Assembly (NCBI RefSeq): GCF_001894945.1
Contig: NZ_BCXE01000022.1
Span: forward strand, 186,001 to 250,000
Origin: Rhodococcus ruber NBRC 15591
GTDB taxonomy: Bacteria; Actinomycetota; Actinomycetes; Mycobacteriales; Mycobacteriaceae
Reading direction: 5' to 3'
DNA length: 64,000 nt
The notes under the pieces were generated by a model, which was not told where the DNA came from, made no database searches, and saw only the letters and a program-made list of their open reading frames with translations. The position numbers were made by a program, and so were the translations under genes. Position 1 is the stretch's first letter. Each line of letters opens with the position of its first letter. Positions 53,109 to 63,332 of the stretch are shown in pieces.

Positions 53109-56100
53109 ATGCAGGGCGAGATCACGAAGGTCAAGACCGCCTGCTCATACTGCGGCGTGGGCTGCGGCATGGTGCTCGAGGTCGGCCTCGATCCCGCCAC
53201 CGGTGCCCGGCGGGTGCTCGACGCGTACGGCGACAAGGACCACCCCACCAACTTCGGGCGTCTCTGCACGAAGGGGGCGACCAGCGCGGAGATGCTGGCC
53301 GCCGGCGGACGCATGGAGACCGCGTACCGTCGCACCGAACGCGGGGACGCCCCGGTGCCCGTGGACGTCGACGCCGCGATCGCCGACACGGCCCGCCGGT
53401 TGCGGGGGGTGCTCGACGAGCACGGCCCCGACGCCCTGTCCTTCTACGTCTCCGGACAGATGTCGCTCGAGGCGCAGTACCTGGTGACCAAGCTCGCGAA
53501 GGGATTCGTCGGTACCAACAACATCGAGTCCAACTCCCGGTTGTGCATGGCCGGCGCCGGCACCGGATACAAGCAGTCGCTCGGTGCGGACGGCCCGCCC
53601 GGTTCCTACCAGGACTTCGACCACGCCGACCTGTTCTTCGTCAGCGGCGCGAACATGGCCGACTGCCATCCCATCCTCTTCCTCAGGATGATGAACCGGG
53701 TCAAGGCCGGGGCCAGACTCGTCGTCGTCGACCCCCGGCGCACCCCCACCGCCGAGAAGGCGGGCCTGTTCCTGCAGATCGCGCCCGGGACCGACCTGGC
53801 GCTGCTCAACGGCCTGTTGCACCTGATCGTCGAGAACGGGCACGTCGACCGGGACTTCGTGGCGGAGTTCACCGAGGGCTGGGAGGCCATGCCTCCCTTC
53901 CTCGCGGACTACACGCCCGAGCGCGTCGCGGAGATCACCGGGCTGGCCGAGGACGACATCCGCACGGCCGCGCGGTGGATCGGCGAGGCGGGCAACTGGA
54001 TGTCGTGCTGGACGATGGGCCTGAACCAGAGCACGCACGGCACCTGGAACACCAATGCGGTCTGCAACCTGCACCTGGCCACCGGCGCGATCTGTCGCAC
54101 CGGCAGCGGCCCCTTCTCGCTCACCGGTCAGCCCAACGCGATGGGCGGGCGCGAGATGGGGTACATGGGGCCCGGTCTGCCGGGGCAGCGGTCCGTTCTC
54201 GACGACGCCGAGCGGACCTTCGTCGAGCAGCAGTGGGGGCTGCCAGCCGGTGCGATCCCCACCACCGTCGGCAAGGGCACGATCGACATGTTCGAGCAGA
54301 TGGCCGCCGGTGCCATCCGGGCCTGCTGGATCATCTGCACCAATCCGGTTGCCTCCGTGGCTAATCGGCGCACCGTCGTCGAAGCGCTCGAGAGGGCGGA
54401 GCTCGTCGTCGCACAGGACGTCTTCCTCGAGACCGAGACCACCGCGTACGCGGACATCCTGCTACCGGGAGCGCTGTGGGCGGAGTCGGAGGGGGTGATG
54501 GTCAACTCCGAGCGCAACCTGACGCTGTTGCGACAGGCGATCGACCCGGTCGGGCAGGCCCTGCCGGACTGGCAGATCATCGCGCGCGTCGCCTGCGCGA
54601 TGGGCTACGCCGAGGCGTTCACCTACTCGTGCTCCGAGGAGATCTTCGAGGAGATCAGGCGCTTCCGGAACCCGAAGACCGGATACGACCTGCGCGGAAT
54701 CAGCTACGACCGGCTGCGCGAGACCCCCGTGCAGTGGCCGTGCCCGCCCGAGGGCGCGACCGACCGGAACCCGATCCGCTATCTGAACGACGGCGTGAGC
54801 CAGACCCTGCTGAGGTCCGGGGACGGCTCCCTCCCCCGGCTGCGGTTCGCCACCGCCAGCGGCCGGGCCGTGTTCCATCCCCGCCCCCACATGCTGCCGG
54901 CCGAGATGCCCGACGACGACTTCCCCGTCGTGCTCAACACCGGCCGCGTCCAGCACCAGTGGCACACCCTCACCAAGACGGGGAAGGTCGCCAAGCTCAC
55001 CAAGCTGAACCCCGGACCCTTCGTCGAGATCAATCCTGCCGACGCGCAGAGGCTCTCGATATCGGACGGCGACCAGGTGGAGGTCGCGTCCCGCCGCGGC
55101 CGGGCGGTGCTGCCGGCCGTGGTCACCGACCGGGTCCGGCCGGGATGCTGCTTCGCCCCGTTCCACTGGAACGACATGTTCGGGGAGTACCTGGCGGTCA
55201 ACGCGGTCACCAACGACGCCGTCGATCCCGCGTCGCTGCAGCCGGAGTTCAAGGTGTGCGCGGTGTCGCTGACGAAGGTGGCGACGGCGGCCGGGGACGA
55301 CGCGCCGGCGGACCGTCTCGCCTCCGCGCTCGGACTGGCCGACACGGCGCGGCCGGTACTCGACGAACTCGAAAAACACTATCTGACCGGATTTCTGGCG
55401 GGATTCCGGGAGTCCGGGCAGGCGGGTGTCCCCGTGCTCCCGGCGTCCGCTCCGCTGCCGGCCGCCACCCGCGCCTGGGTGGACGGGATGCTGGCGGGAC
55501 ACTTCTCGCACACCGCGCAGGACCGCGACGAGTCCGACGGGGTGGCGCCGGTGGTGGTGGTGTGGGCCTCGCAGACCGGCAATGCCGAGGAGTTCGCCCG
55601 GTTGTGCGCCGAGCGGCTGCGCGCCGCGGGCAGGCCCGTCACCCTGACCGGGATGGACGACGTCGACGTGTCCACGCTGACCGGGGTGCGCGATCTGCTC
55701 GTCGTCACCAGCACGTTCGGCGACGGCGACGCCCCGGACAACGGCACCGCGTTCTGGAACGCGCTCGACCGGGACGACACACCCCGCCTCCCCGACACCC
55801 GCTACGCCGTGCTGGCGTTCGGCGACTCGAGCTACGACGACTTCTGCGGCCACGGCCGCCGCATCGACGAGCGCCTCGCCGAACTCGGAGCCACCCGGCT
55901 CACGCAGCGGGTGGACTGCGAACCCGACTACGAGGGACCGGCCGGCGAATGGCTCGCCACGGTCGAGCAACTCGTGCGTCTCGACGGGGCCGTGCCGGCT
56001 CCGTCCGCGCCGGGACCGCCGGCGAAGTCCGAACCCGCCTACAGCCGGAAGGCGCCGCTCGTCACGCGCCTGACCCGGAACGTGCCGCTCAGCGGGTCCG

Positions 56101-57155
56101 GCTCGTCGAAGGATGTGCGCCAGTTCGGATTCGAGTTGTACGACCCGGATTTCGTGTACGAGGCGGGCGACGCGCTCGGCGTGATGCCCACCAACGGACC
56201 CGAGGCGGTCGACGAATGGCTCCAGGTCACCGCGCTCGATCCCGAAACACCCGTGGAATTCCCGGATCTGCCGACCATTCCGCTGCGCGAGGCCGTGACC
56301 CGGCACCTCGAGATCGCTCGGGTGACCCCCGAGCTGCTGCGCTTCGTCCACGAGCAGACCCAGAGCGCGGAACTGGCGAAGCTGCTGCGCCCGGGCAACA
56401 AGATCGAGTTGCAGCGGTGGTTGTGGGGCAAGCAGGCGATGGACGTGATCGCGGCGTATCCGTTCAAGGCGCTGATCGCGGAATGGCTGCCCGTGCTCAA
56501 GCGGTTGCAGCCCCGCCTGTACTCGATCTCGTCGAGCCCGCGGACCAACCCCCGCGAGGTGCAGCTGACCGTGTCGGTGGTGCGGTACAACTACGAGGGC
56601 ATCGCCCGGGCGGGGGTGTGCTCGAGCTTCCTCGCCGACCACAGTCACGGCGTCGACATTCCCATCTTCGTCCAGCGCAGCACCCACTTCCGGCCGCCCC
56701 GGACTCCGGACACCCCGATGATCATGGTCGGGCCCGGCACCGGTGTCGCACCGTTCCGCGCCTTCCTGCACGATCGCCGCGAGATGGGCCACACCGGCCG
56801 GAACTGGCTGTTCTTCGGCGATCAGCGGTCGTCGACCGACTACCTGTACCGGGACGAGATCGAGGCGATGCACGCCGACGGCTTCCTGACCCGGCTCGAT
56901 CTCGCCTTCTCCCGCGACCAGCGACAGAAGATCTACGTGCAGGACCGGATGCGCGAGCACGGAGCGCAGCTGTGGAAGTGGTTGCAGGACGGTGCCCACT
57001 TCTACGTGTGCGGCGACGCGAGCCGGATGGCGAAGGACGTCGACGAGACGCTGCGCGAGGTGGTTCAGGTGCACGGCCGGCTCGACGCGGTGGACGCCGA
57101 GGCGTACGTCGAGCAACTCGCCGCGGAGAAGCGCTACGTGCGCGACGTGTACTGA
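53109..57155 (+). CDS. Assimilatory nitrate reductase fused to flavodoxin and NADPH-reductase domains
   Basis: A 1348-residue fusion. Residues ~1-720: molybdopterin oxidoreductase with an N-terminal 4Fe-4S motif ([10 protein letters not shown]...LCTKG), the Mo-bisPGD segments ([15 protein letters not shown]) and a C-terminal dinucleotide-binding domain ([17 protein letters not shown]). From ~814: flavodoxin/FMN domain ([22 protein letters not shown]). From ~980: FAD and NADPH domains of cytochrome-P450-reductase/CysJ type ([44 protein letters not shown]). It could transfer electrons from NADPH via FAD and FMN to nitrate in one chain. ATG at 53109 follows TGAGGAG. A weak GTTAA-N7-GAAAC element (53029-53045) vaguely resembles a GlnR half-site. 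Confidence 0.92.
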   Translation: MQGEITKVKTACSYCGVGCGMVLEVGLDPATGARRVLDAYGDKDHPTNFGRLCTKGATSAEMLAAGGRMETAYRRTERGDAPVPVDVDAAIADTARRLRGVLDEHGPDALSFYVSGQMSLEAQYLVTKLAKGFVGTNNIESNSRLCMAGAGTGYKQSLGADGPPGSYQDFDHADLFFVSGANMADCHPILFLRMMNRVKAGARLVVVDPRRTPTAEKAGLFLQIAPGTDLALLNGLLHLIVENGHVDRDFVAEFTEGWEAMPPFLADYTPERVAEITGLAEDDIRTAARWIGEAGNWMSCWTMGLNQSTHGTWNTNAVCNLHLATGAICRTGSGPFSLTGQPNAMGGREMGYMGPGLPGQRSVLDDAERTFVEQQWGLPAGAIPTTVGKGTIDMFEQMAAGAIRACWIICTNPVASVANRRTVVEALERAELVVAQDVFLETETTAYADILLPGALWAESEGVMVNSERNLTLLRQAIDPVGQALPDWQIIARVACAMGYAEAFTYSCSEEIFEEIRRFRNPKTGYDLRGISYDRLRETPVQWPCPPEGATDRNPIRYLNDGVSQTLLRSGDGSLPRLRFATASGRAVFHPRPHMLPAEMPDDDFPVVLNTGRVQHQWHTLTKTGKVAKLTKLNPGPFVEINPADAQRLSISDGDQVEVASRRGRAVLPAVVTDRVRPGCCFAPFHWNDMFGEYLAVNAVTNDAVDPASLQPEFKVCAVSLTKVATAAGDDAPADRLASALGLADTARPVLDELEKHYLTGFLAGFRESGQAGVPVLPASAPLPAATRAWVDGMLAGHFSHTAQDRDESDGVAPVVVVWASQTGNAEEFARLCAERLRAAGRPVTLTGMDDVDVSTLTGVRDLLVVTSTFGDGDAPDNGTAFWNALDRDDTPRLPDTRYAVLAFGDSSYDDFCGHGRRIDERLAELGATRLTQRVDCEPDYEGPAGEWLATVEQLVRLDGAVPAPSAPGPPAKSEPAYSRKAPLVTRLTRNVPLSGSGSSKDVRQFGFELYDPDFVYEAGDALGVMPTNGPEAVDEWLQVTALDPETPVEFPDLPTIPLREAVTRHLEIARVTPELLRFVHEQTQSAELAKLLRPGNKIELQRWLWGKQAMDVIAAYPFKALIAEWLPVLKRLQPRLYSISSSPRTNPREVQLTVSVVRYNYEGIARAGVCSSFLADHSHGVDIPIFVQRSTHFRPPRTPDTPMIMVGPGTGVAPFRAFLHDRREMGHTGRNWLFFGDQRSSTDYLYRDEIEAMHADGFLTRLDLAFSRDQRQKIYVQDRMREHGAQLWKWLQDGAHFYVCGDASRMAKDVDETLREVVQVHGRLDAVDAEAYVEQLAAEKRYVRDVY

Positions 57156-57215
57156 ACCGCAGATTCGTCGATTTTCGGTTGATAGGCCCGCAGACGCGGA
57201 AGTAGTGTCTGCATT

Positions 57216-57620
57216 GTGACGCAGATTCGCATCAAGGATGCCGCCCGGCTGCTCGGCGTCAGCGACGACACCGTGCGACGGTGGATCGACCAGGGCGCTC
57301 TGCCGGCCGGCAAGGACGGCGCCGGGCGCAAGATCGTCGAGGGAGCCGACCTCGCCGAGTTCGCCCGGCGGCAGGCGGACGAGGCACCCGATCTGCTCGG
57401 CGTGGGCAGCTCCGCCCGCAACCGGTTCGCGGGAATCGTGACCCGGGTGGTCGCGGACACCGTCATGGCGCAGGTGGAGATGCAGTGCGGCCCGCACCGC
57501 GTCGTCTCGCTGATGAGCCGCGAGGCCGTCCGGGAACTCGGCCTCGAACCGGGCAGTCTCGCGGTCGCCGTCGTCAAGGCCACGACGGTCATCGTCGAGA
57601 CCCCCGGAGGGGCATCGTGA
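57216..57620 (+). CDS. HTH plus TOBE (molbindin) protein
   Basis: A 134-residue protein with an N-terminal excisionase/MerR-like helix-turn-helix (IKDAARLLGVSDDTVRRWIDQGAL) and a C-terminal TOBE/Mop domain (SARNRFAGIVTRVVADTVMAQVEMQCGPHRVVSLMS). It probably senses or stores molybdate and may regulate the mod genes. GTG at 57216; TAGTGT lies about 8 bases upstream and no clear Shine-Dalgarno is present, so a leaderless start is possible. It overlaps modA by GTGA and follows the nitrate reductase by 60 bases. Confidence 0.88.
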   Translation: MTQIRIKDAARLLGVSDDTVRRWIDQGALPAGKDGAGRKIVEGADLAEFARRQADEAPDLLGVGSSARNRFAGIVTRVVADTVMAQVEMQCGPHRVVSLMSREAVRELGLEPGSLAVAVVKATTVIVETPGGAS

Positions 57621-58378
57621 AACCCGCTCTCGCAGTCGCCGTCGCCGCGCTCGTCCTCGCCGGATGCGCCGGGGAGGCCGGCGGCGGCCCGGGGTCGCCG
57701 TCCGGGGCCGCGGGTGAGCTCACGGTGTACGCGGCCGCGTCGCTGCAGGCGCCCTTCCGCGAGATCGGCGCGGATTTCGAGGCCCGCAATCCGGGCACCC
57801 GCGTCGTGTTCGACTTCGCGGGCTCGTCGGATCTCGTCGCCCGCCTGTCGCAGGGTGCCGAGGCGGACGTCCTCGCCACCGCCGACGCCGCCAACATGAC
57901 CAGGGCCGTCGACGCCGGTGTCGTCGCGGGCGATCCCGTGGCCTTCGCGACCAACACCCTCACCATCGTCACCGAGCCGGGCAACCCGCTCGGCATCACC
58001 GGTTTCGCGGACCTGGGCCGGCCCGGAGCCGACGTCGTCGTGTGTGCGCCGCAGGTGCCGTGCGGCGCGGCGACGGCCCGCATCGAGCAGGCCACGGGGG
58101 TCGACCTCGCTCCGGTCAGCGAGGAGTCGTCGGTGACGGACGTCCTCGGCAAGGTGACCAGCGGCCAGGCCGACGCCGGGCTGGTGTACGTCACGGACGC
58201 CCGACAGGCCGGGGACGCCGTGACCACCGTGCCGTTCCCCGAGTCCGCCGCGGCCGTCAACACCTACCCCGTCGCCGTCCTCGCAGAGGCGGCGGATCCC
58301 GCGGCGGCGTTCGTCGCGCACGTCACCGGGCCCGACGGGCGACGGGTCCTGACCGAGCACGGGTTCGCGGGCCCGTGA
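57617..58378 (+). CDS. modA: Molybdate ABC transporter substrate-binding lipoprotein
   Basis: A 253-residue periplasmic-type binding lipoprotein. Signal and lipobox LVLAGC; the mature start is [23 protein letters not shown], with the ModA-typical Ser pair (AAS, GSS) and [11 protein letters not shown] near the end. The GTG at 57617 overlaps the previous stop (GTGA), and the stop overlaps modB (GTGA). It binds molybdate (possibly tungstate) for uptake. Confidence 0.94.
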   Translation: MKPALAVAVAALVLAGCAGEAGGGPGSPSGAAGELTVYAAASLQAPFREIGADFEARNPGTRVVFDFAGSSDLVARLSQGAEADVLATADAANMTRAVDAGVVAGDPVAFATNTLTIVTEPGNPLGITGFADLGRPGADVVVCAPQVPCGAATARIEQATGVDLAPVSEESSVTDVLGKVTSGQADAGLVYVTDARQAGDAVTTVPFPESAAAVNTYPVAVLAEAADPAAAFVAHVTGPDGRRVLTEHGFAGP

Positions 58379-59169
58379 CGCGCGTCCGTCCGGCGGGGCT
58401 GCCGGCGTGGATCTACGTCCCCGCGCTCGTCGGGGGACTGTTCGTCGCCGTGCCGCTGCTGTCGCTGATCCTCGCCGTCGACTGGCGGCACTTCCCGGAT
58501 CTGGTGACCTCCGAGGCGTCCCTGCAGGCCCTGGCCCTGAGCATGCGGACCGCGGGTGCCGCCACGGTGCTGTGCGTCCTGCTGGGCGTGCCGATGGCGA
58601 CCGTGCTCGCGCGCAGCACCTTTCGCGGGCTTCCGGTGCTGCGCTCGCTCGTGCTGCTGCCACTCGTGCTGCCGCCCGTCGTCGGCGGCATCGCGCTGCT
58701 GTACACCTTCGGTCGCCGGGGACTGCTCGGCGAGTACCTCGAACTGCTCGGAATCCGTATCGCGTTCTCCACCACGGCAGTGGTCCTCGCGCAGACGTTC
58801 GTCGCGTTACCGTTCCTGGTGATCAGTCTCGAGGGCGCCCTGCGCACCGCCGGCACCCGGTACGAGGCGGTCGCCGCAACGCTGGGGGCACGCCCGACCA
58901 CCGTCTTCCGCCGCGTCACCCTCCCCCTCGTGCTGCCGGGACTCGCGTCCGGCACCGTCCTCGCCTTCGCGCGGGCGCTCGGAGAGTTCGGCGCCACCCT
59001 CACCTTCGCCGGCAGCCTCCAGGGTGTCACCCGCACGTTGCCGCTCGAGATCTACCTCCAGCGGGAGACCGACGCCGACACCGCGGTGGCATTGTCGCTG
59101 CTGCTCGTCGTGGTCGCGCTCGTGATCGTCGTCGCCGTGCGGGGGCGACGGACAGCGGGTGGGCCGTGA
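58375..59169 (+). CDS. modB: Molybdate ABC transporter permease
   Basis: A 264-residue inner-membrane permease with about six TM segments and the EAA loop ([27 protein letters not shown]). GTG at 58375, overlapping modA, and overlapping modC by GTGA. The order HTH-TOBE, modA, modB, modC is a single coupled operon. Confidence 0.95.
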   Translation: MTRVRPAGLPAWIYVPALVGGLFVAVPLLSLILAVDWRHFPDLVTSEASLQALALSMRTAGAATVLCVLLGVPMATVLARSTFRGLPVLRSLVLLPLVLPPVVGGIALLYTFGRRGLLGEYLELLGIRIAFSTTAVVLAQTFVALPFLVISLEGALRTAGTRYEAVAATLGARPTTVFRRVTLPLVLPGLASGTVLAFARALGEFGATLTFAGSLQGVTRTLPLEIYLQRETDADTAVALSLLLVVVALVIVVAVRGRRTAGGP

Positions 59170-60224
59170 CCGGACTGCAACTGCGGGCCCGGGTCGAGTC
59201 CCGCGACGTCGACCTCGCGGTCGCCGCGGAGTCCGGCAGCGTGCTCGCCGTCCTGGGGCCCAACGGTGCCGGGAAGTCGACCGCGTTGAACGTGATCGCG
59301 GGTTTGCTGCAGCCCGACGACGGCCGCGTCGAGGTCGACGGGCGGGTTCTCACCGACACGGCGACGGGGGTGGCGGTGCCGCCGCACCGCCGCGCGGTGG
59401 CGCTGCTCGCCCAGCAGCCGCTGCTGTTCCCGCACCTGAGCGTCCTCGACAACGTCGCATTCGCTCCCCGCAGTGCGGGACGCGGCCGATCGGCCGCCCG
59501 CGCGGCGGCGTGGCGGCACCTCGCCGCCGTCGGCGCGACGGACCTCGCCGACCGGAAACCGCGGCAGCTCTCGGGCGGTCAGGCCCAGCGCGTCGCGATC
59601 GCCCGTGCGCTGGCCGCCGACCCCCGGCTGCTGCTGCTCGACGAACCGATGGCGGCCCTCGACGTGACGGCCGCCCCGGCCGTGCGGTCGCTGCTGCGCA
59701 CGGTCCTGAAGGACGCCGGGCGCACGGCACTCGTGGTCACCCACGACCCGCTCGACGCCCTCGCCCTCGCGGATCGTGCCGTCGTCGTCGACGGGGGCCG
59801 GATCGTCGAGGCAGGCACGGTGCGCGACGTGCTGTCCCGGCCGCGCAGCGCGTTCGCGGCTCGCATCGCGGGACTGAACCTGCTCGCCGGCACCCTCACC
59901 GCGGACGGCGTCGACACCGTCGTCGGCCGGGTGCGGGGGGTGCCCGACGACGACTGCGCTCCGGGGGATTCGGCGGTCGCGGTGTTCGCCCCCGCGGCCG
60001 TCGCGGTCTATCCCGACGAGCCGCACGGCAGTCCCCGCAACTCGTTCGCCGTCGTCGTCGGGGAACTCGAGGTCCGCGGTGCCACCGTCCTCGTCCGCGC
60101 CGCCGAGTCCGGGATGACCGCAGAGGTCACCACGTCCGCAGCCGCCGATCTCGCACTCGCACCCGGCGCGGCGGTGTGGTTCGTCGTCAAGGCCACCGAA
60201 GTCCGCATCCACGCCGCCCGCTGA
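59166..60224 (+). CDS. modC: Molybdate ABC transporter ATP-binding protein
   Basis: A 352-residue ABC ATPase: Walker [10 protein letters not shown], signature LSGGQAQR, Walker B LLLLDEP, H-loop VVTHDP. A C-terminal TOBE-like regulatory domain covers about residues 285-352 ([21 protein letters not shown]...[12 protein letters not shown]). GTG at 59166. It feeds molybdenum to enzymes such as the adjacent nitrate reductase. Confidence 0.95.
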   Translation: MTGLQLRARVESRDVDLAVAAESGSVLAVLGPNGAGKSTALNVIAGLLQPDDGRVEVDGRVLTDTATGVAVPPHRRAVALLAQQPLLFPHLSVLDNVAFAPRSAGRGRSAARAAAWRHLAAVGATDLADRKPRQLSGGQAQRVAIARALAADPRLLLLDEPMAALDVTAAPAVRSLLRTVLKDAGRTALVVTHDPLDALALADRAVVVDGGRIVEAGTVRDVLSRPRSAFAARIAGLNLLAGTLTADGVDTVVGRVRGVPDDDCAPGDSAVAVFAPAAVAVYPDEPHGSPRNSFAVVVGELEVRGATVLVRAAESGMTAEVTTSAAADLALAPGAAVWFVVKATEVRIHAAR

Positions 60225-60301
60225 CCGAGCGAACACATCGTTCCGTCGGGCCGCGGAGGTGAACGGTACACTCGCTCGGCTCCGCTGCGGCGCAGCCGGA
60301 T

Positions 60302-61846
60302 TCAATCCAGGCGGGCGCGCATCAGGTAGACGTTGTAGCTGTCCCACTCCGACACGGTGAAGTACAGGTCCCGGCCGTCGGACCAGGGATGCATGAAGCC
60401 GCCGTAGGCCTTCGGGTAGTCGGCCGTCCGCACCAGCGGCGTGGCATCCGACCAGTGGCCCTGAGGTGAATCCGACTCGCGCAGCACGATGTTGCCGGCG
60501 ATCGGATCCAGGTAGCTCATCTGCCAGCGGTCTCGCGCAGCGTCGAACCGCACCGACAGCTCGCTCGCCGCGCCGTCGGCGAGTGGGGTGGCGAGCTGCT
60601 CGAAGACCGGCATCCAGCGGTCGTGTACCCAGTACTGGTATGCGGAAGGGTTGAGCACGTCGTCGACCGGCACGCGGGCCAGGCCCACCGACCCGATGCG
60701 GCCGTTCGGAGTGCCGAACATGTAGACGTGGTCACCGTGCGGCACCATCGTCGCGACCTGGAACCGGCCCAGCCCGAACACGTTGTCCCAGCGAGCATGT
60801 GGATCCTTCACCCACGTCTGTCCGTGGTCGTCGGAGTAGGCGATGCCGCCGTGGTTCGTGTACCACATGCCCGGCACGACGCTCCACCGTCGCACGGACA
60901 TGTAACTCAGGTACTGCCGGTCGCCGATCGCGAAACCGGACGTGGGGATGACGGTGGTCTCGAAGTTCTTCACATGCCGGGCGTCGAGGATCTCCGCGGC
61001 GTGGCACGGGCTGTCCTGCACCATCGCGTCGATGGTGAGGCCGTCCGACAGGTCCGCATCGCGGCTGAACGCCAGCACGTTGCTGCGCCAGTCGCCGCCG
61101 GCCCCGCCCGGCGGGGACCACTGCGCACCGAACGTGTCGCCGAAGGCGAGGGCCACCTCCCCGGGGCGCGTCTCCCACGCGATGCCGAGATCGGTGCCGT
61201 GCACGGCCCAGCGCGCGTCGGTGCGATTCTCCGAGCCGGGACCGGTGAGCTGGGAAATCAGTTCGACGTCGCCGACGACGGGCGCGGTCGGGCGGGCGGT
61301 GACCGTGCCCGGCTCGAACGGCGGATCCTCCCGAGGCGGGGCCGGTGGGACGGGCGCACCCGGCGGGCCCGGCACGGGGATCGGGATCGTCTCCGGCTGC
61401 GGATCCAGTTCGACGCGAGGCAGGAAACTCGAGGATCCGCTCGAGCCTGTGGATCCGCTCGAGCCTGCGGACCCACTCGAGCCGCTCGAGCCGCTCGAGA
61501 GGGCATCGGGAGCGTCCGGCGCGAGGCCCGGAACCGGGCACGGGTCGGCACACGGATCGGCGGGTAAGGGTTCCTGCCGCACGCGGGTGACGTCGGGCTC
61601 CGGTCCGGGAACCGGGACCGGCACGATCTCGGGATACGGCAGGGGGATCTTCACGACGGGCGGGATGTCGATCCGCGGCAGCTGCGGTGCGCCGGGGTCC
61701 GGCGGCTCCACAGCCGGGTCGAAGCCCTCTTCCCCGCACGAGTTGACCGGCGGGGCGGCCGAGGCGTGGCCGGGCAGCGCGAGCAGCGGCAGCGCCAACG
61801 AGACCAGGGCGAGCGCCGACAGCGGTGTGCGGTGCCTGCGTGCCAT
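60302..61846 (-). CDS. Secreted DUF4185-domain protein
   Basis: A 514-residue exported protein. Signal peptide MARRHRTPLSALALVSLALP...ASA; then a Pro-rich region with IPVPVPGP-type repeats and a Ser/Gly linker of about 24 residues; then a DUF4185 domain from about residue 200 (VELISQLTGPGSENRTDARWAVHGTDLG to the end). It has beta-propeller-like repeats (GGIAYSDDHGQTWVKDP resembles an Asp-box). Possibly a glycan-binding or hydrolytic surface protein; function unknown. ATG at 61846 follows GGAGGAG. Convergent with modC. Confidence 0.85.
   Translation of the reverse strand: MARRHRTPLSALALVSLALPLLALPGHASAAPPVNSCGEEGFDPAVEPPDPGAPQLPRIDIPPVVKIPLPYPEIVPVPVPGPEPDVTRVRQEPLPADPCADPCPVPGLAPDAPDALSSGSSGSSGSAGSSGSTGSSGSSSFLPRVELDPQPETIPIPVPGPPGAPVPPAPPREDPPFEPGTVTARPTAPVVGDVELISQLTGPGSENRTDARWAVHGTDLGIAWETRPGEVALAFGDTFGAQWSPPGGAGGDWRSNVLAFSRDADLSDGLTIDAMVQDSPCHAAEILDARHVKNFETTVIPTSGFAIGDRQYLSYMSVRRWSVVPGMWYTNHGGIAYSDDHGQTWVKDPHARWDNVFGLGRFQVATMVPHGDHVYMFGTPNGRIGSVGLARVPVDDVLNPSAYQYWVHDRWMPVFEQLATPLADGAASELSVRFDAARDRWQMSYLDPIAGNIVLRESDSPQGHWSDATPLVRTADYPKAYGGFMHPWSDGRDLYFTVSEWDSYNVYLMRARLD
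61428..61499. repeat. Ser-Gly repeat array in the DUF4185 gene
   Basis: Six CTCGAG hexamers start at 61428, 61440, 61458, 61476, 61485 and 61494, all in phase with codons, marking tandem 9- and 18-base units (CCGCTCGAG core) that encode a Ser-Ser-Gly repeat linker. Confidence 0.8.
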
Positions 61847-61919
61847 GGCGTTCTCCTCCGGGACGGTCGGGAAAATGCCCCGCGAACCTAACAAATCCGG
61901 CGCCCGAAACCGCGCAGGC

Positions 61920-63197
61920 TCACATGCGCAACCGGCGAACCGCCGTCGCCGCGACGAGCCCGCCGGCATACACCGCCACTCCGGCGAGGGCGAGCCCCGG
62001 GCTGCGGCCGTCCGGCGCGACGATCAGGGCCGCCGCGACGATCGCCATGAGGAACGCCATGTTGAACACGGTGTCCTGCAGGGCGAACACCTGTCCGCGC
62101 CGGGCGTCGTCGATCTCGATCTGCATCGCGGCATCTCCGGTGAGCTTGACGGTCTGACCGACGAGACCCAGCAGGAACGCGGCGACGAGCAATGCCGTCT
62201 CGTCGAAGCCGGTGACCAGGACGATCTGGACGATGCCCGCACACGTCAGTGCCGTGACGACGGTGCGGGGCCGGCCGAGGCGTGGGATGACGAGCGGGGC
62301 GGCGACTGCCGCGACGAGCATCCCGGCGGCGGTGGCGCCGACGGCGACACCGAATCCGACGAGCCCGCCCGGCAGCGCGGCACCGTCGGCGTCGCGCAGC
62401 ACCAGCACCATGATGAGCGTGTCGATGCCGAAGACGACGCGGTGCGCGCCGATGCCGATCATCGCGACGGTGACGCCGGGCGCCTCCCACACCGCCGTGG
62501 CGCCGGTGTGCAGGCCGGCGGCGACGGCGCGGATCGGGTGGCGCGGCACGGCCCGGTCGGGACCGAGCGCGTGACGGGCGAAGCCGCCGGCGGCGAGCGC
62601 GGCGACCACGGATCCGCTGACGCCGAGCGCCACCGCCACCCCGGAGCCGAAGTCGCCCTCCCCCACGAGACCGATCGTGGCGACAGCGACGCCGGCCCCG
62701 ACCGCGGAGATCCCCGAACCCACCGTGGCGAGCACGGAATTGACCGGCACCAGCCAGGATTGACGCACCACATGCGGGACGGACGCCGAGATCCCGGCGA
62801 GCACGAATCGACTGACACCGACGGCGGCGAGGGCGAGCAGCAACAGCGGGGTCGAACCGCCACCGGTGAGGAGCAGCGCCGACATCGCGACGACGAGCAC
62901 GCCGCGCAGGACGTTGGCGACGACCAGCACCAGGCGACGGTCCCACCGGTCGAGCAGGGCGCCGGCGAACGGTCCGACCACCGAGTACGGCAGCAGCAGC
63001 ACCGCGAATCCGGCCGCTATCGCGGCGGGATCGGTCTGGCGCTCGGGGTTGAACAGGATCGCCCCACCGAGCGCGGCCTGGAACAGCCCGTCGCCGAACT
63101 GACTGGCGAAGCGGACGGTCGTCAGGCGGACCAGTCCGGGCGATCGGCGCAGTGCCGTCGCCGTGGAGCGCCACGCCTGCCGCCTCGACTCCCGCAC
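61920..63197 (-). CDS. MFS transporter
   Basis: A 425-residue major-facilitator protein with about 12 TM segments, the loop-2/3 motif GALLDRWDRRLVLVVANVLRG, and a central basic loop (RHALGPDRAVPRHPIRAV). Similar to MFS exporters of the enterobactin-exporter/multidrug type; the substrate is unknown. The GTG at 63197 is chosen because a TAGTGT box lies seven bases upstream (leaderless-type start); GTG at 63209 is an alternative. It is divergent from the glutamine amidotransferase gene. Confidence 0.82.
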   Translation of the reverse strand: MRESRRQAWRSTATALRRSPGLVRLTTVRFASQFGDGLFQAALGGAILFNPERQTDPAAIAAGFAVLLLPYSVVGPFAGALLDRWDRRLVLVVANVLRGVLVVAMSALLLTGGGSTPLLLLALAAVGVSRFVLAGISASVPHVVRQSWLVPVNSVLATVGSGISAVGAGVAVATIGLVGEGDFGSGVAVALGVSGSVVAALAAGGFARHALGPDRAVPRHPIRAVAAGLHTGATAVWEAPGVTVAMIGIGAHRVVFGIDTLIMVLVLRDADGAALPGGLVGFGVAVGATAAGMLVAAVAAPLVIPRLGRPRTVVTALTCAGIVQIVLVTGFDETALLVAAFLLGLVGQTVKLTGDAAMQIEIDDARRGQVFALQDTVFNMAFLMAIVAAALIVAPDGRSPGLALAGVAVYAGGLVAATAVRRLRM

Positions 63198-63332
63198 AGT
63201 GCCCGACACTATCGGTCCGACACTATCCGTCCGGCGCGGGTCGTCTCGCTGCGACGGTTCCGCCTCCCCCGCCACGTCCCCCGGCCTACCCTCTGCGCAA
63301 CCGGCAACTTCCGGAAGGGGGGACACACCGCC
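63198..63332. promoter_or_regulatory. Divergent promoter region with direct repeat
   Basis: A 135-base region between the MFS and amidotransferase genes. The element GACACTATC occurs twice, 14 bases apart (63205-63213 and 63219-63227). On the minus strand each reads GATAGTGTC, so one copy may be the MFS -10 box and the pair could be an operator. Confidence 0.45.
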
